A stretch of 64,000 nt of DNA from Armigeres subalbatus (Eukaryota; Arthropoda; Insecta; Diptera; Culicidae): the NCBI RefSeq assembly GCF_024139115.2, contig NC_085140.1:292979293-293043292 (forward strand). The letters run 5' to 3'. The notes under the pieces are model-generated. The model made no database searches and was not told the origin of the DNA. It saw only the letters and a list, made by a program, of their open reading frames with translations. The stretch's first letter is position 1. Each line of letters begins with the position of its first letter. Shown here in pieces: positions 33,360 to 44,815 of this stretch. The translations under genes and the position numbers were made by a program.

Positions 33360-34700
33360 ATGGGTAGCTCCATCCGGAAATTAATCCAGAATTTCATCTA
33401 GATTTCGTTCGGAAGTTCATTCAGTATTTTGTCCGGAAATTCCTCCAGGATTTCCTTCGGAAGTTTCTCCAAGATTTCGTCTGGAAGTTTCTCCAGGATT
33501 TCATCCAGAAGTTCCTTCAGTATTTTGTTTGGATGTTCCTCCAGGATTTCGTCTGGAAGATCCTCCAAGATTTGGTCCCGAAGTTCCTACAGGATTTCTT
33601 CCGGAAGTTACTCCAGGACTTCATAGAAGTTCCTTCAGGAAATCCTCCGACAGTTCATCCAGGAATTCGTCCGATATTTCCTCCATGATTTCGTCTGGAA
33701 GTTCCTCTAGGACTTCGCTCGGAAAGTCCTCCAGGATTTCGTCTGAAAGTTCCTCCAGGATTTAGTCCAGAAACTTCTCCGGGATTTCACCCGGAAGTTC
33801 CTCCAGATATTTCTTCGGACATTTTCCAGGAATTCTTCCGGAAGTTCATCTAGGATTCCGTCCGGAAATTTTCCTTCAGGATTTGATCTGGATGTTCCTG
33901 CAGGATTACGTTCGGATGTTCCTTCAGGATTTTGTCCGAAAGTTCCTCCAGTATTTCGCCCGGAAGTTCTTCCAGGATTTCGTCCAGAAGTTTCTCCAGG
34001 TTTTCGACCAGAAGTTCCTTCAGGATATTCTTCGGAAGTTCCTCCAGGATTTCATCTGAAAGATCCTCTAGGATGGATTTGGTACAAAAGTTCCTCCAGG
34101 ATTTACTTCCGGAAGTTGCTCCAGGACTTCTTCCGGAAGTTCCTCCAGGACTTCGTCCGGAAATTCCTTCAGGAAATTCTCCGAAAGTTCCTCCGACAGT
34201 TCATCCAGGATTTCGTCTGGAAGTTCTTCTAAGAATTCGTCCGGAAGCTACTCCAGGATTCTGTCTGAAAATTCCTCCTGGATTTCATCTGGATGTTCCT
34301 GCAGGATTTCGTTCGGAAGTTCCTTCTGGATTTTGTCCGGAAGTTCCACTAGCATTTCTCCCGGAAGTTCGACCAGAAGTTCCTTAAGAATTTTGTTCGA
34401 AAGTTCCTCCAGGATTTCATCGTTCCTCCAGGATTTGGTCCAAAAGCTCCTCCAGGATTTCTTCCGCAAGTTGCTCCAGGACTTCTTCCGGAAACTCCTC
34501 CATGACTTCTTCCGAAAGTTCCTCCAGTACTTCGTCGGGAAGTTCCTTCAGGAAATCCGCCGACAGTTCTGGCAGGAATTCCTCTGATATTTCCTACAGG
34601 ATGTCGTCGAGAAGCTCCTCCAGGAATTTATTCTGAAAATCCTCCGGAAATTCTTCTAAGTACTCTTCCCAAAGTTCCACAAAATTTCAAAAAAAAAATT
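33360..34700. repeat. 24-bp minisatellite family, locus 1 left block
   Basis: Tens of degenerate units of TTCGTCCGGAAGTTCCTCCA plus GGAT. All long open frames here (for example 33429-34587 plus and 34248-34469 minus) are translations of the unit (SGSSSRIS, GFRLEVPP). No gene content. Confidence 0.9.
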
Positions 34701-36054
34701 CTCTAGACAGATTCTTTAAGAATTTTTTCGGCAGATTTTCCAGGAATTTCTTCATAAGTTTTTCAGGGATTTCATCTGTAAGCTTCTCACATAATTCCTC
34801 GTAGACTCCTGCAGGAACTCTCCCGGAAGTTCCTGAAGAAATTCCTACAAAATCCTTTTAAAAATTTATCTAGAGTTTAGACATTAGGAGCTATTATAGG
34901 AGATTATAGGAGCTATTACGAAATTTCCCCGTGAGTTCCTCCAGAAATTTAGATTTTTACGGATATTCCTCTAAAATGTCCACCAGTTTTCCTCCAGAAA
35001 ATCTCCTAAAAATCTCCCTGGTGTTCCACCAGAAACTTTCTTGTAAAATTACTTCGAGAACTCTCCAGAAATTTACACTTTTTTCGAATCTCGCATAGAA
35101 TTTCTAACGCTACTCTTGGTGGAAGCCAGAAAAAATCAGATTCTAGGTGTTTTTATGGACATACAATCGCGAATTCCTCCAGAAATTAAACCACCTCAGG
35201 TGTTTCCCAAAACATTCTTCCAGGAAGCCCCAGAACAATAGTTTTGGAATTCTTCAATCATTTCTCCAGAAAATCCTCTGAAAATTAAATATTTGTTCTT
35301 CTATCTAAGTTCTATCTATCTTATATCTTAGTTCTTCTGACCATCCCCACAGAAACATTCACAGTTTTTTTTCTGAAAGTTCCTAATCCTCCAGCCTTCT
35401 CTTCTTCGAGTTTCTTCAGGAGTTTCCGCAGAATTTACTTCAAGAAAACTTCTATTAATTCCTCTACATGTTCTTCAATAACTTCAAAAAATCCTCCAGA
35501 AACTGCTCAGGTATATCCCGCAGACAGAATTCACGATGGATTTTTTTGAGGGATTTTTCGAAAGAGTTTTTGAAAGATTTCATGAAACAAGTTCGTCTTG
35601 AAGAATACCTTGAAGAAGTTCCTGAAGAAACTTTCGATGAAGTTTTTGATTAATTTCTCAATAAACTTCCTGAAGTTCATGTTGTTCTGTTGATTGCGCT
35701 ATTCAAATTAATTCATGAAAAAAATGTTACTTAGGTCCTTTTGAAAAGTTAAGCGAGATTTCTCGACGGTCTTTCAGAAGATATTCTCTAAGGGACTACT
35801 AAAATAATTTCTGAAGAAATTCATAGAGAAATTCAAGACGTAGAAGTACTTTCAAAGGTTTATAAGAAACTAGTTGACCCAGCAGACGTTGTCCTGCATA
35901 GTAGAAGAAATCGCGCGTAGTGAACTGGCTATGCTAAATTTCCATAAGAATCTTAATTCTAGTTTTCCACGATTTACTCAACCTTAAGGTCATATAAACC
36001 CATCGAAAACTGTAATGAATTTATTTGCTAAAGGAACGAATAAAATCCACCCAT
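34701..36054. other. decayed minisatellite and unassigned DNA
   Basis: Words such as TTCCTCCAGAAA recur, so this looks like an eroded continuation of the 24-bp array. Near 35530-35645 the orientation of the words reverses (GAAGAAGTTCCTGAAGAAAC). No gene recognised. Confidence 0.5.
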
Positions 36055-36092
36055 CAGTTTTCTTCTTCTTCTTCTTATTGGCATTACATCCC
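36055..36092 (-). mobile_element. Feilai-type SINE tail fragment
   Basis: CTTCTTCTTCTTCTTATTGG CATTACATCCC is the 3' end of the SINE seen in full at 4957, 47528 and 58779. It breaks off straight into the 24-bp minisatellite, so the rest was lost. Confidence 0.8.
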
Positions 36093-36860
36093 TGAGAAGT
36101 TTCTCCATGAATTCTTCCGGAAGTTCCTCCAGGATTTGGCCCGGAAGTTCCTCCAGGATCTCGTCTAGAAGATCCTCCAGGATTTGGTCCAAAAGTTCCT
36201 CCATCACATCCTCCGATAGTTCGTCCAGGAATTCCTCCGATATTTTCTTCAAGAATTCGTCTGAAAGTTCCTCCAAGATTTAGTCTGGAAGTTTTCCAGG
36301 ATTTCGTCTGGAAGTTCCTCCAGGATTTCATCTGCAAGTTCCGTCAAGATTTGGTCTGGAAGTTCTCCAGGACTTCGTCCGGAAAGTTCCTCCAGCAATT
36401 CCTCCGGAAGTTCCTCCAGGATTTTGTCCGGAAGTTCCTTCAGGATTTAATCTGGAAGTTTCTGCAAAATTTATGGCGGAAGTTACTGATTTTTCTTCGG
36501 ACATTATCCAGCAGTTCTTCTGGAAGTTTGTCCAGGATTCCGTCTTGAAATTCCTCCAGGATTTCGTCCGAAAGTTTCTCCAGGATTTCATCCAGAAGTT
36601 CCTTCAGGTTTTTTTTATGAAGTTCCTCCAAGATTTCGTCCGGAAGATGCGTCTAGAAGTTCCTCCAGGAAATCCTACGACAGTTCATCCAGGAAGTCCT
36701 CTGATATTTCTTCCAAGATTTCGTCTGGAAGTTCCTCCAAGATTTGGTCTGGAAGTTCTCCAGGATTGCGTCTGGAAGTTCCTCCAGGAATTCATCTGAA
36801 AGATCCTATAAGATTTGGTCTGGAAGTTCTCCAGGATTTCGTCCGGTCCGGTCCGGATTT
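36093..36860. repeat. 24-bp minisatellite family, locus 1 right block
   Basis: Same unit and same orientation as 33360-34700 (GATTTCGTCTGGAAGTTCCT CCAG), degenerate. Ends at a GTCCGGTCCGGTCCGG run near 36840-36856. Confidence 0.9.
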
Positions 36861-37123
36861 GGTCACACTCCAGAATCTTCATTTAACAAAAAACAACATC
36901 TTAATCAATCGTTCATATAATCAAATCGATTCTAATCTATGTATTAATATTATTATTGTCTGCATTTGGGGCCCTTGGCTGGCTCACCGCTGAAAATGTA
37001 GTAGTATTTGCCTTATTACTCAACATGCAACTTTGCTGCTTATGGTGTGGAAGATAGCACAAACAAATTCAGGGTTTTATGCATAAATGTAAATGTAATG
37101 TAATGTGGTAATGCACATTTCAG
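36861..37123. other. unassigned AT-rich stretch
   Basis: No repeat or gene recognised. Ends in a plausible splice acceptor (GCACATTTCAG, 37113-37123). Confidence 0.4.
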
Positions 37124-37316
37124 TGTTGCTTTCTGACAAATTTAATGACCATGACCAAATATTTGCAATCTGGAATAAAATCGAACAAAAATTATTGGAA
37201 CGACCAATCAATTTGCGATCCCTGTTGAGTGAAAACTCCCGAATAATACGCGAGGAGAAGTGGATGAACGCTGTCATCAGAGGAAAAGTAGAATCACTGA
37301 AATTTAACACGGCAAG
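37124..37316 (+). CDS. possible internal exon of an unknown gene
   Basis: I do not recognise the product. An acceptor-like GCACATTTCAG ends at 37123 and a donor-like GGCAAG|GTATAG starts at 37317. The frame between them is open for 63 codons and reads as ordinary protein: DKFNDHDQIFAIWNKIEQKL, then LERPINLRSLLSENSRIIRE and EKWMNAVIRGKVESLKFNTA. The charged helical composition is unlike the surrounding repeats. Entry phase is 1 nt carried over, so it does not splice directly in frame to 32122-32388, which ends in phase 0. Another exon would have to lie between them, or it belongs to a different gene. Confidence 0.35.
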
Positions 37317-37319
37317 GTA

Positions 37320-37696
37320 TAGCCCATGGAATTGAAAATAATTTTAAAAATAACAAACAGAGATTTTTTTGAAAATGATTTATTAGGCGGGATTAGAAAT
37401 TCAATCAAGATTAAAAGTAGTACCATCTCCGGAATCATTTAAAGAAAAAACTTCATTGCCATTAACAATCAAATTAATATATATATAATGTAGATAATAA
37501 AAATTCTAACCTCATGCTATAAATTATTTATAAACAAATTTTATTTTGAAATTTTGAAAATTATTTTGAAAGCTGCATACCATACCTCGCTGTGAATTTT
37601 TTTCATGATTCTACTTTTTCTTTTGATGACAGAATTCATTCTTCTCTTAGCGTATACCCTCAGTCATATGGGCTCTTCCCTTGCCAGCGCCCAATG
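37320..37696. other. unassigned AT-rich stretch
   Basis: Nothing recognised. Confidence 0.4.
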
Positions 37697-37836
37697 GGCC
37701 TTTTCACGAGACGTTTAAAAACAGCTGATTTTATCGTCAATTGACAGTTCTTCTATGAAAGTGACAGCTTCGGACTTGCAGGCCTGTTCAGCGGTTGTAA
37801 ACAAGTGCAATCTCGGCAGTGTCACATGAAAAGGCC
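37697..37836. mobile_element. MITE (GGCCTTTTCAYG)
   Basis: GGCCTTTTCACGAGAC at the left and GTCACATGAAAAGGCC at the right are inverted repeats with mismatches. 140 bp. ATG-like flanks on both sides, duplication not certain. Confidence 0.65.
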
Positions 37837-37854
37837 TATGGGGAAGCTCCACAG

Positions 37855-38050
37855 AATAGAGGTAATAAACTATAGAGGACGATTGTCGCTGCGGTTCCCT
37901 TTGTTATCGTTCCCAAACATGTTGAGTACCTATCTGTCAAAACGTAGTGATTTTTCCTTCGTTGACATTTAGTGCCCTATCTTCGCCAGCAAAAGATGTT
38001 TCGCTAGTGACGACAGCGACAATCTTCCTCTATAGTTTATTACCTCTATT
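37855..38050. mobile_element. MITE with 8-bp duplication CTCCACAG
   Basis: Inverted termini AATAGAGGTAATAAACTATA, continuing GAGGANGATTGTCGCTG, at both ends. Perfect 8-bp direct repeat CTCCACAG at 37847-37854 and 38051-38058. 196 bp. hAT-like by duplication length. Confidence 0.88.
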
Positions 38051-38355
38051 CTCCACAGTCAGTGTAATGAAAAATTTAACCTCCCATCAGTGTTCATTGT
38101 CTACACACGCAAGAGTATCCATTGTTCTATGTGTTGAACGTTAATTTACTGTTATTTTACGAAGGAGAACAAAAGAAAACCTACGATGATTCAAATGGAT
38201 GATTCAACTCAGCAATTAGTTTTTAGGTGCTGAGTGCGTTTCAACTCACGAGTGATTTGAATCGTTCATGAGTTTTGAGATTTTGAGTTTTTCTCAATAC
38301 TGCCTCCCATACCAATCCACACAAACCTGAAACGAAAATTGGAGAATACCCAGAA

Positions 38356-38651
38356 TAGACCAATGCAAACTCTAACTTAACCTCACTTATTTTGACAGTT
38401 CACAGAGCTTGTTTACAAGGTGTTAGAAGAAAAATCGACGAAGGGAAAATTAAAATTCATATTTTTAGTTTAAAATTGCTGTGACCCGAATATTTTAGTG
38501 TTATTCTTTGCATTCAGCATGAAATCAATCGCAATGGACATCTACATGCGAATAAAATGACGAAACAATTTTATCGGAAGCTGCGCCGGAGGCTAAGTCC
38601 CGGAGAAAAAGCTCTGTGAACTGTCAACCTACGTCATCATGCACTGGTCTA
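38356..38651. mobile_element. MITE (TAGACCARTGCA)
   Basis: Termini TAGACCAATGCA and TGCACTGGTCTA are inverted, and a second inner pair TGACAGTTCACAGAGCTT / AAGCTCTGTGAACTGTCA lies about 35 bp (left) and 22 bp (right) inside. 296 bp, non-coding. Confidence 0.75.
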
Positions 38652-39117
38652 TGTTGAACAAAATCGATTGAGCGTGGCGATGCAACCACCCTAATTATTA
38701 GTTTTGACGGTGCCGATGTTTACATTCGCTCTGTGACCAGTTTTTCAGTATTTTGATCGGGCATGAATCGCAACTTTGTGACTTAAAAAAACCCAACTTA
38801 AAGGGGGAAACGCAATGGAGTGCGGCAACGGAACGGCAACGGCTAGCGCTTTTTTACGACGGTTTGTACTAAAAAAATTCCGCATCATTGCCGCAGTTGA
38901 AAAACGCAATGCATGCGGATTTGCCGGACAGATTTTATATGACGTTTCAAGTTTTAAAGGAATTCTGATTTTTTCAAAGATGATTTTAATTATTTCTAGA
39001 GACGATTTAATTTCAATTATTTAAATGAACTTTTAAATTAATTCTAATTGATTCAGTGACTGCTTTAAATATATCAGAACCTCGATCAGAACAGTAGGAA
39101 TACTATTTTTTGATGTC

Positions 39118-40830
39118 TTGAACCGCCGGAAGTTCCTGCAGGAACTGCAGAGGCTCAAAAGTATTGTACATAATTCCAATAAGGAAGGTCCATCACCAAT
39201 TTCTCCAGAAGATCCATCACAAATCCCTTCGAAAGTTCCTTCAGGAATTGCACCGGAAGTTCATCAAGAAATTGTTTCGGAAGTTTTTGCTGAAATCGCT
39301 CCGGATATTTCTCTGGAGAAACCTCCAGGAATTCCTTTGGAAGTTCCTACATGAAGATGTTCCAGAAATTTCTTCGGAAGTTCCTTATAGAATTCCCCAG
39401 GAAGTTTGTCTAGGAATTCCTCCGGAAAATCCTCCAAAAAGTTCACAAATTCCTTCGGAGTTCCTCCAGCGCTTCTTTCGGAAGTTTCTTCGGAAGTGGC
39501 TCCAGGAATTCCTTCAGAAGAAAAATGCCTCTGGAAGTTCCTCCATGAATTTCCCCAGAAGCTCCTCCAGGAATTCCTTAAGTTTCTTCAGAAATTCCTT
39601 CAGAAGCTCCTGCAAAAATTCCTTCGGAAGTTCCTCCACGAATTCCTCCGGCAGATCCTCCAAGAGTTCCTCAAGAAATTCCGCATGGAGTTCCACCAGG
39701 AATTCCTCCGAAAGCTCCTCCACGAATTCCTCCAGGAATTCCACCGGATGTTCCTCAATATTCTGTCGAAAGTTTTTCCAAAACTTCCTTCGGAAATTCC
39801 TTTAGGAAATCCTTCGGAAATTCCTCCAAGAGTTCCTCTGGAAATTCCTACAGAAGTTCTTTCGAAAGTTCCTCCAGGAGTTCCTCCGGAAGTTCCTCCA
39901 GGAGTTCATCCGGAAATTCCTCCAGGAATTTCTCCGCAAGTTCCTGCAAAAATTCCTTCGGAAGTTCCTCCGTAAATTCTTCCATAAGTTCCTTCAAAAG
40001 TTCCTCCAAAAGATCCTCCGAAAGTTCGAATGCTTCTCCACGAATTTCTCCAGGAATTCCTCCGCAAACTCCTCAAGATTCCTTCAGAAGTTGCTCCAGT
40101 AATTCCATCGGACATTCCTTCGAAAGTTCCTCCAGTAATTTGTTCGGAAGTTCCTTAAGAAGCTCCTTCAGGAATTCCTTCAAAAGTTCCTGCGAAAATT
40201 CCTTCGGCAGTTCCTTCGTAAGTTTCCCCAAGAGTTCATTCGAAAGTTGCTCCAAGAGTTCCTCTGGATGTTCCTCTAAGAGTTCTTTAGGAAATTCCTC
40301 CAAAAGTTCTTCAAGAAATTCCTAATAGAGTTCCACCAGGAATTCCTCCGAATGCTGCTCCACAAATTTCTCCGCAAGTTGCTCATGATTCCTTCGGAAG
40401 TTCCTCCAGTAAATCCTCCAAGAGTTCCTCCGGAAATTCCTACAGAAGTTCTTCCAGAAATTCTTCCGGAAAATCCTCTAGATTCCTTCGGAAGTTCAGG
40501 AATTCCTTAAGAAGTTCCTCCAGGAATTCCTTCGGAAGTTCCTCCAGGAATTCCCCCAAAAGTTCCTCCTGAATTCCCCGGAATTGGTCCTGAAGTTCCT
40601 CCCGTAATTCCTCCTGGAGTTCTCCCGTATTTCCTCCGGAAGTTCCTCCAGGAATTTTTCCGCAAGTTCCTCCAGGAATTCCCCCGGAAGTTCCTCCAGG
40701 AAATCCCCCGAAAGTTCCTCCAGGAATCCCAGGAAAGTTCTCCAGGAGTTCCTCTGAAAATTCTTCCAAGATTTAACCTGGAAGGACCTCCCGATATTCC
40801 CCCGGAAGCTACTCCTATATATCTTTCGAA
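39118..40830. repeat. 24-bp minisatellite, left half (TTCCTCC orientation), degenerate
   Basis: Units of TTCCTCCAGGAATTCCTCCG GAAG with many substitutions and length variants. Open frames on both strands are repeat translations ([16 protein letters not shown]). Confidence 0.92.
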
Positions 40831-40839
40831 CGGAAGTTC

Positions 40840-42000
40840 TCCTTGGAATTCCTGGAAAAACTTCGAGAAGAATTCCTAGAGGAACTTCCGGAAAAAACCC
40901 TGGAGGAACTTCCGGAGGAACTTCAGGTGAAACTTTCGGGGGAAATCCTAGAGAAACTGCCGGATGAATTCCTGGAGGATCTTCCGGAGGAACTCCTGAA
41001 TTCCTGGGGGAACTTCCGAAAGAATTCCTGGGGGAACTTCCGAAGGAATTCAGGGGGAACTTCCGGAGGAATTCCTGGAGGAACTTCCGGAGGAATTCCT
41101 GGAGGAACTTCCGGAGGAATTCTTGGAGAAATTTCCGGAGGAATTCCTGGAGAAACTTCCAGAGGAATTTATGGAGGAACTTCCGTAGGAATTCCTGGAG
41201 GAACTTCCGGAGGAATTCCTGGATAAATTCCTGGAGGAACTTCCGGAGGGATTCCTGTAGGAACTTCCGAAGGAATTCCTGGAGGATCTTCCGGAGGAAT
41301 TCCTGGAGGAATTCCTGGTGAAACTTCCGGAGGAATTCCTGGAGGAACTTCCGGAGGAATTCCTGGAGGAACTTCCGGAGGAATTCCTGGAGGAACTTCC
41401 GGAGGAATTCCTGGAGGAACTTCCGGAGGAATTCTTGGAGGAACTTCCGGAGGAATTCCTGGAGGAACTTTGGGAGGAATTCCTGGAGGAACTTCCGGAG
41501 GAATTCCTGGAGGAACTTTCGGAGGAATTCCTGGAGGAACTTCCGGAGGAATTCCTGGAGGAACTTCCTGGAGGAACTTCCGGAGGAATTCCTGGTGAAT
41601 CTTCCGGAGGAATTCCTGGAGGAACTTCCGGAGGAATTCTTGGAGGAACTTCCGGAGGAATTGCTGGAGGAACTTCCGGAGGAATTCCTGGAGGAACTTC
41701 CGGCGGAATTCCTGGAGGAACTTCTGGAGGATTTCCTGGAGGAGCTTGGGGAGGAATCCCTTGAGGAACTTCCGGAGGATTTCCTGGAGGAACTTCGGAA
41801 GACATTTCTGGAGGAACTTCCGAAGGAATTTCTGGAGGAACTTCCGAAAGAATTCCTGTAGGAACTTCCGAAAGAATTCCTAGAGGAACTTCCGAAGGTA
41901 TTCCTGGAGGAACTTCCGAAAGAATTTCTGGAGGAGCTTTCGAAGGAATTTCTGGAGGAATTTCCGAAGGAATTCCTGGAGGAGCTCTCGAAGGAAGTGG
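40840..42000. repeat. 24-bp minisatellite, right half (GGAGGAA orientation), homogeneous
   Basis: Units GGAGGAATTCCTGGAGGAAC TTCC in long near-perfect runs (41040-41760), inverted relative to 39118-40830. The most homogeneous part is central, the edges are degenerate. It is open in all six frames ([24 protein letters not shown] on plus; [24 protein letters not shown] on minus). Confidence 0.93.
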
Positions 42001-42477
42001 AAATTCCTAGCGGAACTACTTAATTTATTAGAAACTTTTTTTTTTCAAATTTATTTGTTTAATTTTCGATTTTCATTTCCATTCAGAGTAATTTCCTTCG
42101 GAGTTTCAGAAAGTTTTCTCTTGATATTTGAGAGGAATTCTCTTGGTATTTTTTTGGAATTTCATAGGAATTTTTCGTTAAAAATCAGTGGAAATCCCTT
42201 GTAGATTCAGAATAATTAGCCAACAAAGCTAATTTTCATGGTAAATTAAGTTAATTTTCATGGTAAATTAAGTTAATTTTCATGGTAAATTGAGTTAATT
42301 TTCATGGTAAATTAAGAGAAAATTTTACATGGAATTTTTCTCGGAAATACAAAGGATCTGGGAACTCAAACTCACAATTCCAGGGATTTAATTTGGATGA
42401 ATAGTGGATGTTCTATTGAAATTGGATTTACTTGATGGATAAAGACAAGTAGAACGACGATTTTATGATTAATAATA
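42001..42477. repeat. AT-rich spacer with 22-bp tandem repeat
   Basis: 42229-42318 holds four copies of a 22-bp unit, AATTTTCATGGTAAATTAAG TT (starts 42231, 42253, 42275, 42297). The rest is unassigned. Confidence 0.85.
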
Positions 42478-42747
42478 CAGCAACCGTTCGCTAACTGGGC
42501 TAAAACACCAGCCCAGTTACCGAACGCCGCTTTTTAACTGGGTTGACGAGGGAATTCGCGATGCATTGTTGTGATCGTGTTTTACATGAAGCTTAAAGAA
42601 TATACCATTTAGAATCCCCTCGTCACCGAGTCTTTGTTGTTGTTTTTTGACGGATAACTGCTTTTTAACTGGGCTTTGGCCCAGTTAGCGAACGCCCAGT
42701 TAAAAAACAGTCCAGTTAAAAGGCGCCCAGTTAGCGAACTGTTGCTG
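42478..42747. mobile_element. TA-flanked MITE (CAGCAACNGTTCGCTAACTG)
   Basis: Inverted termini CAGCAACCGTTCGCTAACTG and CAGTTAGCGAACTGTTGCTG, TA on both sides (42476-42477, 42748-42749). 270 bp with extra internal copies of GCCCAGTTA / TAACTGGGC. CAG termini and TA duplication indicate the Tc1/mariner type. Confidence 0.9.
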
Positions 42748-43130
42748 TATAATCATTATTGTTTCTTCGAGGTTTTCACGATTTCCATAAATAATTTTAT
42801 TCATTTTCAGCAATCCAGTTTAATCAAGTGGTCCTGATTATGCTTTCTCTGAAGTTCTCTGCTATTGAAAATATAATACAAATTTGAATAAAATCACTTC
42901 ATGCTAAAAGTAAACAAATCTTTCCGCAATACCGCTGCCGCATTTTTTGAAAATTTTCAAAAAATATGCGGTTTTAGTACATTCCGCATTTGCCGTTCCG
43001 CACCATTGCGTGCCGTTCCATATACAGACGTGTATTCAAAAGTGACAGCTGTCGCATCCTGCCGTTGCCGTTCCGTTGCCGCACTCCATTGCGTTTCCCC
43101 CGTTTCCCCCTTATTCACCGAGTGGTGACA

Positions 43131-43428
43131 CTGCCTTTCTCGCATTTAGTCAAGATACCAACCTTATAGGGCGCTTACATAGTTCGATTCCATTTTCTTA
43201 ATAACTTTTAAACTCAATGGTGGATCATTATCAAATCCAATAGTGATCAACTAGAATTTGTTTCCCATCAAATGCAACTTGTTGCGAGAAAATCGGTTAA
43301 GAATTACGAGCTGAGTCGATTCGTGTATAACATCATGGGTCTACGATACTTCTATATAAAAAGTTCGATTTTGGAGTGAAATGATAGCCTTTCGGTACAA
43401 CTTTGTTGTACGAGAAAGGCAAAAAAGT
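43131..43428 (-). mobile_element. 'GCCTTTCTCGT' repeat family, member 3 (inverted)
   Basis: On the minus strand it begins TTTTTTGCCTTTCTCGTACA ACAAAGTTGTACCGAAAGGC and runs through CTCGTAATTCTTAACCGATT and GCAACAAGTTGCATTTGATG to GCGAGAAAGGCA. Directly abuts the right terminus of the foldback-like element. Confidence 0.75.
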
Positions 43429-44512
43429 GAAGTTTGATAAGCGCATACCATCAATATTTTGGATGACTCCTGGGCGGAAAAGTGTTTGAAAAATTGTTTT
43501 TAATTACGCTGTGAGAAGAAGCGAGGCGCAGTGATTATCAGGAAGGAATATTAAATTGACACAAAACTGCTGATTTATCCCAAAGTTTGAGCCGAAGTAA
43601 ATAGTATCCCATGAAGAAATATGTTCATTATAACGGGAAGTTAATTCCTTGGCCAGGAACAGGTTAGTAATTTGAAAATTGAAGTTTTGTTCGTCGCTAT
43701 TCGTAGCATTCGAATGTTGGTGGGAAAGGGGTCGGGGAGGTTGTTGGAGATGGAGACCCGTTAGTGGACGGATGCCGTTTTGACTGCCATCATGGTACTC
43801 TCCCAACTATGTCCTCAAATCAAATCAATTGTAGGAAGGTTTGGCATCGTACAACGTTCTGTGAAACTGTTCTGTAACATACCAAATACCCTTTTTGAAA
43901 TTCTGAGCTCAATCGAGCAATCAGAAACAATGGATCAATCAAGGTACCTAACTCATTTTGCACTCACCGCATCAAAACAAAGGCGACACTGTATACGCAT
44001 ATTTCTATTCGTGTTGTTTTGACAGAACATGTCTACGGTGGCTCACTCTGTTCGTTTCATAGCGGCAGTTTTTGCTTATTGATTGATCCATCGAATGAGT
44101 GACGGAGGTGTATTTTCCTTTATATTTTGGCTGAAATCCCCATACAAACTTAAAATCAAATGCGCAGCTTATGCAACAAGCGATTGAGCTGAAATTCTGG
44201 GAGACTGATTTCCTCACCCAAAGACACAATCCTGGGGGGTGCCCCGCGGAACCCGACAACATTTTTCTCTCTCCATACTCGGCTGGGCCAGTCTAAATGC
44301 AGTTTCTTCAACAAATGATTCATTTATTGTTGTACATCAGCATATTTTGGTGCTCTAACCAATATCAGGCGACTTGTCTACTTTTGATTATTACGGCTAT
44401 TAAACTATTATTAATAGTTAAAACCAACGATAATTACGCACAATTTCTTTGGGCCACCAAAAGTGTCGCGCGAAATGGATAAAATGCTGGCTAATTTTCC
44501 TAATATGAGCTC
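43429..44512. other. unassigned stretch
   Basis: The minus-strand frame 43504-43806 (100 codons) has no recognisable domain, signal peptide or splice context. CAAAATGGATCAATC-like words repeat around 43930 and 44075 in inverted form. No gene called. Confidence 0.35.
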
Positions 44513-44815
44513 TATCCAACTTTCCGCGAGCGCTAATGTCCCCCAGCTTGCCTGTGGGTCAGTCTCTGGTTTGACGTTTGTGGAGGTCAACTGCTTCCGC
44601 ACATTCTGAGCAATCTGGTAAATTAGATGGTGCTGATGAGGTAGATTCACACCATCTTATTTATTTACCACATTGATCAAAATGCTCGGAACGGTGTGTG
44701 CAGTTGAGCTCCACAAACGTCAAATCAGAGACTAGCCCACAGGCAAGCTGGTGGCCATTCCATCAAATTTTTTGCTGACTCCTGTGCGGAAAGCTCCGCT
44801 CGCGAAAACTGGATA
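44513..44815. mobile_element. inverted-repeat MITE (TATCCARTTTTCGCGAGCG)
   Basis: TATCCAACTTTCCGCGAGCG at the left and CGCTCGCGAAAACTGGATA at the right are inverted. An inner pair, CAGCTTGCCTGTGGGTCAGT..GACGTTTGTGGAGGTCAACT against its mirror at 44698-44755, is highly similar. The two arms differ by a 45-bp insertion in the right arm. Confidence 0.78.

Larger units (their letters stand above)
38801..43112. mobile_element. foldback-like element 2 with GC-rich inverted termini and minisatellite core
   Basis: Inverted termini of about 43 bp (GGGGGAAACGCAATGGAGTG, continuing CGGCAACGGAACGGCAACGG) lie at 38803-38843 and 43066-43110. Subterminal DNA on both sides contains related words (CCGCATC, GCATGCGG, TTGCCGG). 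Between them is a head-to-head 24-bp minisatellite (39118-42000), a 22-bp tandem repeat and a nested MITE (42478-42747). The overall design resembles foldback elements. No transposase gene is seen. Confidence 0.6.

Noticed and set aside
33429..42000. Serine-, glycine- or leucine/glutamate-rich proteins such as repeated GGTSGGIP or EEFLEELP
   Set aside because: Six-frame-open 24-bp minisatellite, not genes.
39118..42000. CRISPR-like regularly spaced repeats
   Set aside because: The units are contiguous with no unique spacers, and the DNA is eukaryotic.
43504..43806. 100-codon minus-strand frame
   Set aside because: No domain, signal, splice sites or conserved context; compatible with chance.
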